Counted from the first letter of the stretch, positions 16,782-26,255 are shown. The stretch is DNA of 64,000 nucleotides from an uncultured Campylobacter sp. (GCF_947255105.1 NZ_CAMYFP010000003.1:1-64000), one strand, 5' to 3'. Notes: generated by a model from the sequence alone, not told the origin. Program-made: numbers and translations.

Positions 16782-18250
16782 CAGCCCTCTAGACCTCTTA
16801 AATTTCTCTCGTAATTTTCCTCTCCATCATCCATCGAAAACTCACCCAAAGGCTCGCTACTTTGCTCAAGCAACGCATCGGCAAATTTGGTAATCTCTTT
16901 TTTATAGACAACTTTTACTGTGCCAAGTGGTCCATTTCTGTTTTTGCCTATAATTATCTCAGCCTCTTCCATATCTTTGTTGAGTGGGACGTGCGGTTTA
17001 TACTCACTCATATCTTTGCCCTCATTTCTATATCGCTCGCGCCTCTCCATCTCCTCTTGCTCAGCATAAACATCACCTCTATAGACAAACAAAATAGTAT
17101 CGGCATCTTGCTCTATCGCGCCACTCTCTCTTAAATCGCTTAACATTGGGCGCTTGTTTGCCCTAGACTCAACACCGCGGTTAAGTTGCGATAGTGCGAT
17201 AATTGGGATATTTAGCTCACGTGCTAAGAGCTTTAAGCCACGTGAAATCTCGGCAATCTCCAAGTGACGTTCGCTATATTTGCTACTACTTGTCATAAGT
17301 CCTATGTAGTCTATCACACAAAGTGAGATATCTTCGTTTTTGCTCTTTAGCTTTCTCATCTGTGTTCTTATCTGGTGGATATTGACATAGCCACTATCGT
17401 AGATAAAGAGCTTTTTGTCACTAAGCTCATCGCACGCATCGCCAAAACGTGTATATTCGCTATCTTGCATCTTTGCTGTCATTATGTTGGAAAGTGGAAT
17501 GCCTGTATGAGAGCTTAAAACTCTTTTCATAAGATCTTTTGCCGGCATCTCAAGGCTAAAAAAGACAACTCCCTTCTCTTGCTTTATTGTTTTTAGTGTC
17601 AAATTTAACGCAAAAGCGGTCTTTCCCATGCCAGGACGTGCTGCTATGATGATAAGTTCTCCTGGCTTAAAGCCTTTGGTATGTTCATTTAGATATCTAA
17701 AGCCCGTATCAAGCCCAACTAGATCTTTATCATCTCTGGTTTTTTGTAGCTCAATATCTAAAAGAACATCTCTTATAACCTCTTTGCTCTCCTTTATAGC
17801 GCCCCCTACTCTATCTTCTAAAAGTGCGTAAATTTCAGAGCTTATCTCATCTATTGCATTTTTTAAATTTGAAGAGTTGTCTACTATCTTTGGGATTTTG
17901 ACAGAGACATCCATAAGAGCTCTTTTTATACTATGCTCTTTTATCTCATTTGCATATGTTTCAACATCTACAATTGGACCTGTTACAAGGATATCTGCAA
18001 GGACGTTTTCGTTAAATTTCTTGCCAAGTCGCTTTTTGATAAATGCCACTTCAATAGGCTCATCATTATCCACGCAAGCACAAATTGCCTCAAATATATC
18101 TCCATAAGCTGGCAAAGAAAAGTCATGCCTATTGATGATAGAGTGCGCTATGCTAAAGGCCTCATCGCTATTTATAATTGAGCTTAAAACTGACCTCTCT
18201 ATGCCATCTATGCCTGCTTTATAAAGATCTATACTATTTTCTCTTATCAT
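16781..18250 (-). CDS. dnaB: Replicative DNA helicase DnaB
   Basis: 489 residues from ATG 18250, which has GGAGG nine bases upstream; an upstream TTG seven codons earlier is less likely. The hexameric helicase unwinds DNA ahead of the replication fork. Seen: N-terminal primase-interacting domain (IERSVLSSIINSDEAFS), linker region, Walker A (ARPGMGKTAFALN), SLEMPAKDLMKR, Walker B (SLCVIDYIGLM), SQLNRGVESRANKRPMLSDLRESGAIEQDADT (split here: the DLRESGAIEQDAD DnaB motif) and KNRNGPLGTVKV, the arginine-containing motif 5. No intein is present. The first 17 bases overlap ispG, so translation is probably coupled. Confidence 0.97.
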   Translation of the reverse strand: MIRENSIDLYKAGIDGIERSVLSSIINSDEAFSIAHSIINRHDFSLPAYGDIFEAICACVDNDEPIEVAFIKKRLGKKFNENVLADILVTGPIVDVETYANEIKEHSIKRALMDVSVKIPKIVDNSSNLKNAIDEISSEIYALLEDRVGGAIKESKEVIRDVLLDIELQKTRDDKDLVGLDTGFRYLNEHTKGFKPGELIIIAARPGMGKTAFALNLTLKTIKQEKGVVFFSLEMPAKDLMKRVLSSHTGIPLSNIMTAKMQDSEYTRFGDACDELSDKKLFIYDSGYVNIHQIRTQMRKLKSKNEDISLCVIDYIGLMTSSSKYSERHLEIAEISRGLKLLARELNIPIIALSQLNRGVESRANKRPMLSDLRESGAIEQDADTILFVYRGDVYAEQEEMERRERYRNEGKDMSEYKPHVPLNKDMEEAEIIIGKNRNGPLGTVKVVYKKEITKFADALLEQSSEPLGEFSMDDGEENYERNLRGLEG

Positions 18251-19301
18251 AATTTTCTGCCTCCATCTCAAGCTCTTTTAAAAATCTCCCAACCAACTCT
18301 TTTTCTTTAAGTCTTGCTATGATCTCTCCTTTTTTTATGATAAGTCCGCTACCTTTGCCAAATGCTATAGCCAAATCCGCTCCTTTTGCCTCTCCAATGG
18401 CATTTACAACACAACCCATAACAGAGATATTTAGAGGAGCTGTTATGTGAGATGTTCGTTTTTCTATCTCTTTTATAGCACTTACCAAATCACTTTGAAG
18501 TCTTCCACAAGTTGGGCATGAGATGATATTTAGACCGCTTTTTTGTATGCCACTATCTTGCAAAATCGCCTTTGCAACCCTTATCTCCTCTTCTAACTCG
18601 CCTGTTATGCTAACTCTTATAGTATCGCCAATACCCTCAAGTAAAAGCCCACCAATAGCAATAGAGGACTTTATAGTCGCATGAAAGGTAGTTCCAGCCT
18701 CAGTAACACCCAGATGAAATGGATAATCACACATCGGACGAAGTTTTCTGTAGGCTTGCATAGTTGTTAATACATCACTACTTTTTAAAGAGATGGCAAT
18801 ATCAAAAAAATTAAGCTTTTCTAAAAGTTCATAGTTATAAACCGCTGAAGCTATCATTCCATCGACACTTCGCCCAAATTTATCCTCAAAAACTCTCTCC
18901 AAACTTCCCAAATTTATACCGATTCTAATAGGTAAATTTCTAGCCGAGCACGCATCAACAACTGCTTTTATACGGTCCTCTCCGCCGATATTGCCCGGAT
19001 TGATACGAACAGCATCTACAAACTTGGCAACCTCCAAAGCAAGGCGGTAGTTAAAATGTATATCAGCAACTATTGGAAGCGGACTTTGCTCCTTTATCTG
19101 CCTTAGAGCCGCCGCATCTTCCATATCAAGCACAGCACATCTTACAATGTCTGCACCTGCAAAGTAGAGTCTGTTTATCTGAGCAATAGTTGCTTCTATC
19201 TCTTTTGTCTTGGAAAAGGTCATCGACTGCAAAGAGATGGGTGCATCGCCACCAACCTCAACAGAGCCTACTTTTAGCTTTTTGGTCTTAACTCTTTTCA
19301 T
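18234..19301 (-). CDS. ispG: 4-hydroxy-3-methylbut-2-en-1-yl diphosphate synthase (flavodoxin)
   Basis: 355 residues. IspG reduces MEcPP to HMBPP in the MEP isoprenoid pathway, using a [4Fe-4S] cluster. Seen: SVEVGGDAPISLQSMTFSKT at the N-terminus, the TIM barrel (PIVADIHFNYRLALE, RINPGNIGGEDR), and the cluster cysteines in ISCPTCGRLQ and NISVMGCVVNAIGEAKGADLAIAFG with a later Glu in KGEIIARLKEKE. Short bacterial form without the plant insert. The 5' end overlaps thiD by 14 bp. With ispE at 63122 this window supplies two MEP-pathway steps. Confidence 0.97.
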   Translation of the reverse strand: MKRVKTKKLKVGSVEVGGDAPISLQSMTFSKTKEIEATIAQINRLYFAGADIVRCAVLDMEDAAALRQIKEQSPLPIVADIHFNYRLALEVAKFVDAVRINPGNIGGEDRIKAVVDACSARNLPIRIGINLGSLERVFEDKFGRSVDGMIASAVYNYELLEKLNFFDIAISLKSSDVLTTMQAYRKLRPMCDYPFHLGVTEAGTTFHATIKSSIAIGGLLLEGIGDTIRVSITGELEEEIRVAKAILQDSGIQKSGLNIISCPTCGRLQSDLVSAIKEIEKRTSHITAPLNISVMGCVVNAIGEAKGADLAIAFGKGSGLIIKKGEIIARLKEKELVGRFLKELEMEAENYDKRK

Positions 19302-20085
19302 TGTGAAATTTAAAGAAGTGATTTACAGGATTGCAACCTTTGCCTACCAAAAAGGCATTTTTGATAGCCAAAAAAATATACTCATTTGCAGCACTTACAG
19401 CATCTATTAAGCTTTTGCCATTTGCTAAGTTGGCAGCTATTGCGCTAGACAAAGAGCAGCCAGATCCATGGGTTGAGGTGGTATTTAGCCTCTTGTCTTT
19501 AAACTCTACAAACTCTTTGCCATCATAAAAGAGATCTAAAGAGATTCCGTCAAACTCACCAGCCTTTAAATAGACACTTTTTGAGCCATAGTCCAAAAGT
19601 CTTTTGCAAGCCTCTTTTAACTCATCTTTTGATTTTATCTCTTTTTTCAATATCTCTCTTGCTTCGTGGATATTTGGTGTAATGACTGTTGCAAGTGGAA
19701 AAAGTTCCTTTACAATGGCGCTCTTTGCCTCTGTTTCAAGCCAGATATTGCCGTTTTTACAGCCCATTACAGGATCTAGCACAACTGGCGGAAGCTCTGT
19801 TTTCTCCCTTAGACTATTGGCAACTGCTTTTATAATCTCAGCACTTGGTAAAACACCAATTTTTATAACATCAACTCTAATATCTTCAAAAATTTTGTCA
19901 ATCTGCTCTTTAATAAGCGAGCCACTTATTAGCTCCATTCCAAAGATACCTTGTGTATTTTGTGCTGTAACAGCTGTAATAGCTCCCATGGCATAGATAT
20001 TATGAGCAATAAATACTTTAAGATCGGCTATAACTCCCGCTCCACCTGATGGATCAACTCCTGCAATGCTTAGTGCATGTCTCAC
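19288..20085 (-). CDS. thiD: Hydroxymethylpyrimidine/phosphomethylpyrimidine kinase
   Basis: 265 residues from GTG 20085 (AAAGGA six bases upstream), giving MRHALSIAGVDPSGGAG, the classic ThiD opening. The enzyme phosphorylates HMP and HMP-P for thiamine synthesis. Seen: GAITAVTAQNTQGI, IKIGVLPSAEIIKAV, PPVVLDPVMGCKNG, VITPNIHEAREIL, KSVYLKAGEFDGI and the anion-hole/catalytic Asp-like motif STHGSGCSLSSAIAANLANG. First gene of thiD-ispG-dnaB-orf-deiminase. No TPP riboswitch is visible in the short leader. Confidence 0.95.
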   Translation of the reverse strand: MRHALSIAGVDPSGGAGVIADLKVFIAHNIYAMGAITAVTAQNTQGIFGMELISGSLIKEQIDKIFEDIRVDVIKIGVLPSAEIIKAVANSLREKTELPPVVLDPVMGCKNGNIWLETEAKSAIVKELFPLATVITPNIHEAREILKKEIKSKDELKEACKRLLDYGSKSVYLKAGEFDGISLDLFYDGKEFVEFKDKRLNTTSTHGSGCSLSSAIAANLANGKSLIDAVSAANEYIFLAIKNAFLVGKGCNPVNHFFKFHNEKS

Positions 20086-20114
20086 TTTAAATCCTTTATA
20101 AAAATTATCCAACC

Positions 20115-20120
20115 ATTATA
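20115..20120 (-). promoter_or_regulatory. -10 box for thiD operon
   Basis: TATAAT on the minus strand about 30 bases before the thiD GTG; -35 not evident. This divergent gap (20086-20196) also holds the porin promoter. Confidence 0.5.
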
Positions 20121-20162
20121 TACAACTTAGCAAAATAGCATCTGAAAAAATAAAAAATTTTG

Positions 20163-20168
20163 TATAAT
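20163..20168 (+). promoter_or_regulatory. -10 box for the FadL-family porin gene
   Basis: TTTTGTATAAT on the plus strand, with TATAAT ending 28 bases before the ATG at 20197. No consensus -35. Confidence 0.5.
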
Positions 20169-20196
20169 AAATCTTCAAACAAATTTAAGGACAGAT

Positions 20197-21471
20197 ATGA
20201 ATAAAAAAATCTTACTATTTAGCGCTGCTCTGTCACCTTTGCTACTTTTTGGTGCAGGTTATAAAATCCCTGAGCAAAGTAGCGATTCTGTGGCACTTGG
20301 CTCATCAAATATTGCAAAAAGCTATGGTGCGGATGCTTCGTTTTATAACCCTGCCAATATGAGTTTTTTAGATAGAGATAGCTACTTTATTGAAGGTGGT
20401 CTTACCTATATCTATCTTGGCAAAACCAAATTTAAAAACTACTCAAAAGTTGCTGGAACAAAAGATCAAACATCTAAAAAAGAGCGTTTTGTTACACCAA
20501 CTTTTCACTTTATTACCAAAGAGTATAATAAATTTAGATATGGCATCTCTTTGGCAGTTCCTGCTGGAATAGCTATGAAGTGGGATGGCGACTATGCAAA
20601 GGCTACATCACATCTTTTCATGTTAAAAATAATTGAAATCTCTTCAAGTGCTGCCTATAGAGTAAGTGATAATTTTAGCATAGCAGCTGGCGCTAGAGCA
20701 GTCTATTCTGAGGGCGAAACAGAAAATTATATAGAAAATTTAGAAGTTCCTGGAACTCCTATTAAAGTCAATGCAACAAGGCATATGAATGGCGATAGTA
20801 TCGACTTTGGCTACCTAGTAGCAACAACATATAAGCCATTGGACAATCTTGCTTTTAGTGCAACCTACAAATCAAAGGTAAATTTGACACTAAAGGGCAA
20901 TAGTCGCATAACTTTAACATCAACACCACCTATCATGAGCCTAACTGGAAGTTATGACGGAAGTGCCTCCATAACAGTCCCTCTTCCTGCTACACTTATC
21001 CTAGCAAGTGCTTATGAGTATGATAAATTTGACTTTATGTTTGCATTTGAAAGAACATTTTGGTCAAAGTTAAAAGAGCTTGATTTTGACTATGATGGCA
21101 CAGTTCCATTTGCAAAGGCCTTTGAAGAGCCGCAACAAAAAAACTGGAAAGATGCAAATACCTATAGAATAGGCCTTGGATATAGAGTAAATGATAGTTT
21201 AAGACTAATGGCTGGATTTAGTTATGATGAGGCTGCTACAAAGAGTCAATATGTCGGTTTTGAGTTGCCTGATACAAAGGCTTATGTCTATTCTACGGGC
21301 TTTAGCTATAAGATAGACAAAAACAAAGAGCTAGCAGGATCTTTCCTCTATCAAGATAGACAAAACAGAAGGGTAGATAAACAAGGTAAGACTTTTTTAG
21401 ATACAGTTGATGGTAAATTTCAAAGTGGCAAGGGAATGCTTACAAACCTCACTTTTAAATACAAGTTTTAG
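20197..21471 (+). CDS. OmpP1/FadL/TodX family outer membrane transporter
   Basis: 424 residues. Sec signal peptide (MNKKILLFSAALSPLLLFGA, cleavage near residue 20) followed by the FadL N-terminal hatch motif GYKIPEQSSDSVALGSSNIA and GADASFYNPANMSFL, very typical of the family. The remainder alternates aromatic beta-strands and ends YKF, with a terminal Phe as required for barrel assembly. Family members let hydrophobic compounds such as long-chain fatty acids or aromatics cross the outer membrane by lateral diffusion. The substrate here is unknown. ATG preceded by AAGGACAGAT. It stands alone, convergent with groEL. Confidence 0.92.
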   Translation: MNKKILLFSAALSPLLLFGAGYKIPEQSSDSVALGSSNIAKSYGADASFYNPANMSFLDRDSYFIEGGLTYIYLGKTKFKNYSKVAGTKDQTSKKERFVTPTFHFITKEYNKFRYGISLAVPAGIAMKWDGDYAKATSHLFMLKIIEISSSAAYRVSDNFSIAAGARAVYSEGETENYIENLEVPGTPIKVNATRHMNGDSIDFGYLVATTYKPLDNLAFSATYKSKVNLTLKGNSRITLTSTPPIMSLTGSYDGSASITVPLPATLILASAYEYDKFDFMFAFERTFWSKLKELDFDYDGTVPFAKAFEEPQQKNWKDANTYRIGLGYRVNDSLRLMAGFSYDEAATKSQYVGFELPDTKAYVYSTGFSYKIDKNKELAGSFLYQDRQNRRVDKQGKTFLDTVDGKFQSGKGMLTNLTFKYKF

Positions 21472-21504
21472 GGTATAAATTTAGAGTTTTTAGAAGTATA
21501 AATC

Positions 21505-21529
21505 AAAAAGGCAGAGCTTTCACTCTGCC
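21505..21529 (-). terminator. Rho-independent terminator of groESL
   Basis: On the minus strand GGCAGAG (21529-21523 complement), loop TGAAAG, CTCTGCC and then TTTTT. The 7-bp GC-rich stem plus T-run is 12 bases after the groEL stop and is the cleanest intrinsic terminator in the window. It may also stop the convergent porin transcript. Confidence 0.85.
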
Positions 21530-21541
21530 AACCAAAATGGA

Positions 21542-23185
21542 CTACATCATTCCGCCCATGCCACCCATGCCGCCCATACCACTCATATCAGGCATAGCAG
21601 CTGGCGCTTTATCCTCTTTTATCTCACTAACTGCAGCCTCTGTTGTAAGTAGCAAGCTAGCAACGCTTACTGCATTTTGAAGTGCAATTCTCTCAACTTT
21701 TAGTGGATCGATAATTCCTGCTTCAAACATATCAACATACTCGCCACTCATCGCATCAAAGCCAAAACTCTCTTTTTTGCTAACTGCAACTGTATTTGCT
21801 ACAACTCCTGCATCAAAGCCTGCATTTTCTGCAATTTGCTTAAGAGGTGAGTAGATGGCTCTTTTTACTATATCAGCGCCTATTAACTCATCGCCTTTGA
21901 GATTTAACTTGACTCTAAGACCAGCTCTTACAAGGCTGCTTCCACCGCCAATTACAATGCCTTCTTCAACTGCTGCTTTTGTAGCGCTTAGTGCGTCATC
22001 TACGCGGTCTTTTTTCTCTTTCATCTCAGTTTCTGTTGCTGCACCAACTTTAATAACAGCTACTCCGCCGCTTAGTTTTGCTAAACGCTCTTGAAGTTTT
22101 TCTTTGTCATAATCGCTAGTTGTCTCTTCTATCTGAGCTTTTATCTGTGCAACTCTTGCCTCGATGGCTGACTTGTCGCCTTTGCCATTTACTATGGTGG
22201 TGTTGTCTTTGTCTATAACAACTCTCTCAGCCTCTCCAAGATCTCCTATAGATGCGCTCTCTAGTGTTCTTCCAAGCTCTTCACTTATAACACTTCCGCC
22301 TGTTAAAATAGCAATATCTTCAAGCATTGCTTTTCTTCTATCGCCAAATCCTGGTGCTTTTACAGCAGAGATGTTTAAAACTCCTCTTAGTTTATTTACA
22401 ACCAATGTTGCAAGTGCCTCTCCTTCGATATCTTCAGCAATAATCAAAAGTGGGCGTGAGCTTTTTTGAACTTGCTCCAAAACTGGTAAAAGATCTTTTA
22501 AGTTAGTAATCTTCTTATCAAAAAGCAAGATATATGGGCTATTTAACTCAACTATCATCTTCTCTGCATCAGTTATAAAGTAAGGGCTTAGATAACCTCT
22601 GTCAAACTGCATTCCCTCAACTACATTTAACTCATCGTTTATTGACTTGGCCTCTTCAACAGTAATAACTCCATCTTTACCAACTTTCTCCATCGCATCT
22701 GCAATCAAAGTTCCGATATTGTGATCTGAGTTAGCTGAGATAGTTGCAACTTGAGCAATCTCTTTTTTGCCTGCAACTGGTTTTGAGATCTTTTTCAACT
22801 CTTCAATGATTGCGGCAGTCATTTTGTCCATTCCGCGTTTTACTTCAACTGGATTTGCTCCTGCAGTTATGTTTCTTAGGCCCTCTTTAAAGATAGAGTG
22901 AGCAAGTATTGTTGCAGTTGTTGTTCCATCGCCTGCCTCATCATTTGTCTTACTTGCAACCTCTCTTACAAGTCCTGCGCCCATGTTTTCTACACTATCT
23001 TTTAACTCAATCTCTTTTGCAACGCTTACGCCATCTTTTGTAATAACTGGTGAGCCAAAACTCTTTTGCATAAGCACATTGCGACCCTTTGGTCCCATTG
23101 TAACTTTTACAGTATCATTTAGCTTTTTTACACCGCTATATAGTCTATTTCTTGCCTCATCTGAAAAAATTATATCTTTTGCCAT
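21542..23185 (-). CDS. groEL: Chaperonin GroEL (60 kDa)
   Basis: 547 residues, full length. Forms the double-ring folding chamber with GroES. Seen: AKDIIFSDEARNRLYSGV, KVTMGPKGRNVLMQ, the ATP-binding DGTTTATILAHSI (catalytic Asp), GDRRKAMLEDIAILTGG in the apical domain, VDDALSATKAAVEEGIV(I)GGG, and the C-terminal Gly-Gly-Met tail (SGMGGMGGMGGMM). Preceded by groES at 15 bp and followed by a strong terminator. Expected heat-shock induction is supported by the CIRCE-like site upstream of groES. Confidence 0.99.
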   Translation of the reverse strand: MAKDIIFSDEARNRLYSGVKKLNDTVKVTMGPKGRNVLMQKSFGSPVITKDGVSVAKEIELKDSVENMGAGLVREVASKTNDEAGDGTTTATILAHSIFKEGLRNITAGANPVEVKRGMDKMTAAIIEELKKISKPVAGKKEIAQVATISANSDHNIGTLIADAMEKVGKDGVITVEEAKSINDELNVVEGMQFDRGYLSPYFITDAEKMIVELNSPYILLFDKKITNLKDLLPVLEQVQKSSRPLLIIAEDIEGEALATLVVNKLRGVLNISAVKAPGFGDRRKAMLEDIAILTGGSVISEELGRTLESASIGDLGEAERVVIDKDNTTIVNGKGDKSAIEARVAQIKAQIEETTSDYDKEKLQERLAKLSGGVAVIKVGAATETEMKEKKDRVDDALSATKAAVEEGIVIGGGSSLVRAGLRVKLNLKGDELIGADIVKRAIYSPLKQIAENAGFDAGVVANTVAVSKKESFGFDAMSGEYVDMFEAGIIDPLKVERIALQNAVSVASLLLTTEAAVSEIKEDKAPAAMPDMSGMGGMGGMGGMM

Positions 23186-23200
23186 ATCATCACTCCTAAT

Positions 23201-23464
23201 CTATTTTATAATTCCAAGAATATCTTCACATTTTAAGACTAAAAATTTCTCATCATTTAGAGAAATCTCATTGCCTGCATATTTTTCAAAAACAACTGTG
23301 TCATTTACTTTTATCTCTTTGCACTCATCACAAACTGCAACTACTTTACCGCTAGATGGTCTCTCTTTGGTTGCGTTATCTGGTATGATAATGCCGCTTG
23401 CTGTAGTTTTAGTCTCTTCTTCTCTTTTTACAAGAAGTCTTTTTCCAAGTGGTTTAAAGTTCAT
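23201..23464 (-). CDS. groES: Co-chaperonin GroES (10 kDa)
   Basis: 87 residues, a typical bacterial GroES without the C-terminal extension found in Helicobacter pylori HspA. FKPLGKRLLVKREEE at the N-terminus, the mobile loop ETKTTASGIIIPDNA that docks on GroEL, then VVAVCDECKEIKVNDTVVFEKYAGNEIS and FLVLKCEDILGII. ATG 23464 follows AAGGATTGAAGA. First gene of the groESL operon; promoter and CIRCE-like element directly upstream. Two Cys in the roof loop region (CDEC) are slightly unusual. Confidence 0.98.
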   Translation of the reverse strand: MNFKPLGKRLLVKREEETKTTASGIIIPDNATKERPSSGKVVAVCDECKEIKVNDTVVFEKYAGNEISLNDEKFLVLKCEDILGIIK

Positions 23465-23487
23465 TCTTCAATCCTTAATTTTAAATT

Positions 23488-23514
23488 TTAGCACTCTAGG
23501 TGCTTAAGTGACAG
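23488..23514. promoter_or_regulatory. CIRCE-like HrcA operator, one arm degenerate
   Basis: Plus strand TTAGCACTC (23488-23496) is a perfect CIRCE arm (consensus TTAGCACTC-N9-GAGTGCTAA). After exactly nine bases the other arm reads AAGTGACAG, matching 5 of 9. It lies immediately downstream of the -10 and across the likely transcription start, the normal HrcA position. Confidence 0.7.
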
Positions 23515-23515
23515 G

Positions 23516-23544
23516 ATTATATAGCATATTTACAAATATGTCAA
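23516..23544 (-). promoter_or_regulatory. Consensus sigma-70 promoter of groESL
   Basis: On the minus strand TTGACA (23544-23539), 17-base spacer, TATAAT (23521-23516): both hexamers match the consensus perfectly. This is unusual in Campylobacter, where -35 boxes are generally not conserved. It suggests a very strong vegetative promoter held down by the adjacent CIRCE-like operator. Confidence 0.85.
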
Positions 23545-23690
23545 TAGTTTTGCACTAAATTTTGTTAAACTTTAGTCAAGTATGCTAAAGGTTTATAAAA
23601 ATATTTACTAAATTTGACCATTTGAGCTGTTAATCGTAATTTACCTAAATTTGGATAAACTTATAGAATTAAATTTCATGGAGATGATTG

Positions 23691-26255
23691 ATGATAAGAG
23701 CTTTAAAATATATCATTTTACTTATTTTAGTTTTGTTGCTTTGCGGCGGGATTTTTGTTGGATATCTACTCACAGATAACGGCAATGCGTTTGTTAAGCC
23801 CTATGTTGAAAAATATCTTAGATACAAAAGTGGCTTTGACGTTAGGTTTGATAAATTTAACATTAAGATAAACTATATTGATATCGTTGCTGTTGTAAAT
23901 GGCGAGATAGAGCTAGCTAGCAAGGGTAACTACTCTTTGTTTAGCCAAAATTTAAACCTAAAATATCAGCTAAATGTAAATGGCTTAAAGAGCTTCAATC
24001 TAAATCTAAAAGAGCCTTTAAGTGTTGGCGGAGGTATAAATGGCAAGTTTAAAGAGTTTGTCCTAGATGGCAATGGAGCGATGTTTAACTCAAATTTAAA
24101 CTACAGAGCGAAAGTAGTTGATTTTGGAGTTGTGGATGCAAATTTGGAGGGCAGAGAGTTTGATATCGCAAAAATGCAAAAGGTCTTTGATATTGATAAA
24201 TATTTAGATGGCAAACTAACGATAAAAGCAGATATCAAAGATGGAAGTGGAACGGCGCTAATTGCGACAAAAGAGGCGCAAATAGACAAAGCTAGTCTAA
24301 AAAAACTAGGAATAACTCCACCAGATAAGACTGATTTTATACTTAACTCTGGCATTAAGATAGATGGTGACAAAATTGCAGCAAAGACAAAAATAGCCTC
24401 AGATCTCTTAAATTTGGAGGCAAATAGGACAAATTATGATATAGCCTCAAGCTCCTTAACAAGCGATTTGACACTTTATATTGCAGATCTTGAAAAGCTA
24501 GAGCCACTAATTGGCAAGAAGTTTGTAGGAGCGCTAAAAGTAGGTGCAAACATAGTCATAAAAGAAAACAAACCTCAGTTTATAGAGGCTGTTATCAAGG
24601 GCTTTGGCGGGGAGATTTTGGCAAATTTAAAGGATGAAAATCTTGATGTAGAGATTAAGTCAATTGAACTTATAAACCTTCTTTCAAACCCTAGTCTTGG
24701 CAGTGCAAAGCTAGATGGAGTTGCCAATATATCAAAGATTTATGATAGCAAAAATATGCAAGGCTCTATCAATCTTTTCATAGATAACGGCACAATAAAC
24801 AAAGATGAGTTAAAGAAACTTACAGATTTTGCCCTTTTGGAGAACTTTGATTTTAAACTAGCAAATAAAACTCTCATAAATAGCGGCAAAATAACAAGCA
24901 CTTCAGGTATTTTTTCAAATTTGTTTAACACAAAAACGATGGATGTAACTTACGATATCGCCAAAGAAAGGGCAGATCTAGACTTTGAGTTGATAGTCCC
25001 ACAAATTTCTAAAATATCTCCAAATATCACTTCAAATAGCTCACTAAATGCCAAAGGAAAGGCAACTCTTATCGAAAGTGAGCTTAAAAACTTAGATGCT
25101 CTCATCTCTACTCTTGATGGCTCTGTTGCGCTAAATAGCGATGGCAAAAAACTAGCAGCCTCCATAAAAAACATAGAGATATCAGAGCTTTTGGCGCTAA
25201 TCGCACAGCCAATATACTCATCTGGAAAGATAAATGGTGAGATAAAACTCTCATCAATTGATACAAAAGAGCTTAGCGGCGATGGCACTATCAATGTAGC
25301 TGGCGTGCTAAATAAGCCTGTTTTGGATAAAATCCTAGAAAAAGAGTTTCCAACAAATGTTGGCTTTAATGGTAACTTTACATTCAACATCAAAAACCAA
25401 ATAGCAAACTTTAAGAGCAAGTTAAACTCAGATCTCGCCAACCTTACAAAGCTAGATGGCAACTTCAACATAGCAAACTCCATACTCGAAGCGACCTATC
25501 AACTCTATATCCCAAGCCTTTCAAAGCTTGAGTTTATGGCTGGCACCAAACTAAATGGCGATTTTAAGGCAGATGGCGACCTTTTATTTAAAAAAGATAG
25601 TTCGCTTTTAAATTTATATTCAGACTTTTTAGATGGCAAACTTGTTGCAAATCTCAAAAACAACATCTTAAAAGCTAATTTTAATGGCTTTAGCACAGAA
25701 AAGATAAGCGATCTTTTGGTTATGGATCGCATATACAAAGGAGTTGGAACGGCTGATTTGGACTATGATATCTTAAAAAAGAGCGGTAAATTTAATGCAA
25801 ATATCAAAGATGGCGCGCTTGTTGCAAACAATTTTACCAACCTTATAAGAGCAACTACTGGCTTTGATATCGCAAATGAGGTCTATAAAGATACAAAGAT
25901 TGATGGCACCATCAAGCAAGAGATGATAAATTTTAACGCCAATATGCAAGCCTCAAGAAGCAAAATCTCTGTAACAAATGGAAAGCTAAACACTAAAACA
26001 AAAGCTCTAAATATCCCTGTTATCTCAAACTTTGAAAAGACCGATATAAATGTTTTGATAACTGGAACTACTCAAAAGCCAAAATACAAAATCTCCTCAA
26101 ACTATCTCAAACAAAAGTTAGATGACGCGGTCACAAAGCAAGTTGGCAAGCTACTTGGAAGTGGCAATAAAAACAAAGATGATGGCAAAGACTCTAGCAA
26201 TAGCAATGTCGAAAAGCTCATAGACAAAGGACTTGGAAAGCTCTTTGGAAAATAG
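23691..26255 (+). CDS. AsmA/DUF748-like inner-membrane-anchored periplasmic protein
   Basis: 854 residues from ATG 23691 (GGAG seven bases upstream). One N-terminal membrane anchor (IILLILVLLLCGGIFVGYLL) precedes a long periplasmic region of repetitive beta-strand pattern (KLTIKADIKDG, GDGTINVAGVLNKPV, NGDFKADGDLLF) with frequent DG turns. Near the end ALVANNFTNLIRATTGFDIA and LNIPVISNFEKTDINVLITGT match AsmA-type C-terminal architecture, and the tail is Lys/Asp-rich. AsmA-like proteins form beta-taco bridges moving phospholipids towards the outer membrane; whether this one does is inferred from fold alone. Divergent from groES, an arrangement also remembered from C. jejuni. Not recognisable as TamB itself. 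Confidence 0.8.
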   Translation: MIRALKYIILLILVLLLCGGIFVGYLLTDNGNAFVKPYVEKYLRYKSGFDVRFDKFNIKINYIDIVAVVNGEIELASKGNYSLFSQNLNLKYQLNVNGLKSFNLNLKEPLSVGGGINGKFKEFVLDGNGAMFNSNLNYRAKVVDFGVVDANLEGREFDIAKMQKVFDIDKYLDGKLTIKADIKDGSGTALIATKEAQIDKASLKKLGITPPDKTDFILNSGIKIDGDKIAAKTKIASDLLNLEANRTNYDIASSSLTSDLTLYIADLEKLEPLIGKKFVGALKVGANIVIKENKPQFIEAVIKGFGGEILANLKDENLDVEIKSIELINLLSNPSLGSAKLDGVANISKIYDSKNMQGSINLFIDNGTINKDELKKLTDFALLENFDFKLANKTLINSGKITSTSGIFSNLFNTKTMDVTYDIAKERADLDFELIVPQISKISPNITSNSSLNAKGKATLIESELKNLDALISTLDGSVALNSDGKKLAASIKNIEISELLALIAQPIYSSGKINGEIKLSSIDTKELSGDGTINVAGVLNKPVLDKILEKEFPTNVGFNGNFTFNIKNQIANFKSKLNSDLANLTKLDGNFNIANSILEATYQLYIPSLSKLEFMAGTKLNGDFKADGDLLFKKDSSLLNLYSDFLDGKLVANLKNNILKANFNGFSTEKISDLLVMDRIYKGVGTADLDYDILKKSGKFNANIKDGALVANNFTNLIRATTGFDIANEVYKDTKIDGTIKQEMINFNANMQASRSKISVTNGKLNTKTKALNIPVISNFEKTDINVLITGTTQKPKYKISSNYLKQKLDDAVTKQVGKLLGSGNKNKDDGKDSSNSNVEKLIDKGLGKLFGK

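Noticed and set aside
22983..23507. Long plus-strand open frame opposite groES/groEL
   Set aside because: It is antisense to two certain genes and has no ribosome-binding site or recognisable product; it reflects codon bias of the real frame.
24101..25738. Several minus-strand open frames opposite the AsmA-like gene
   Set aside because: Serine/leucine-rich products with no motif, typical antisense shadows of a Lys/Asp/Asn-rich protein.
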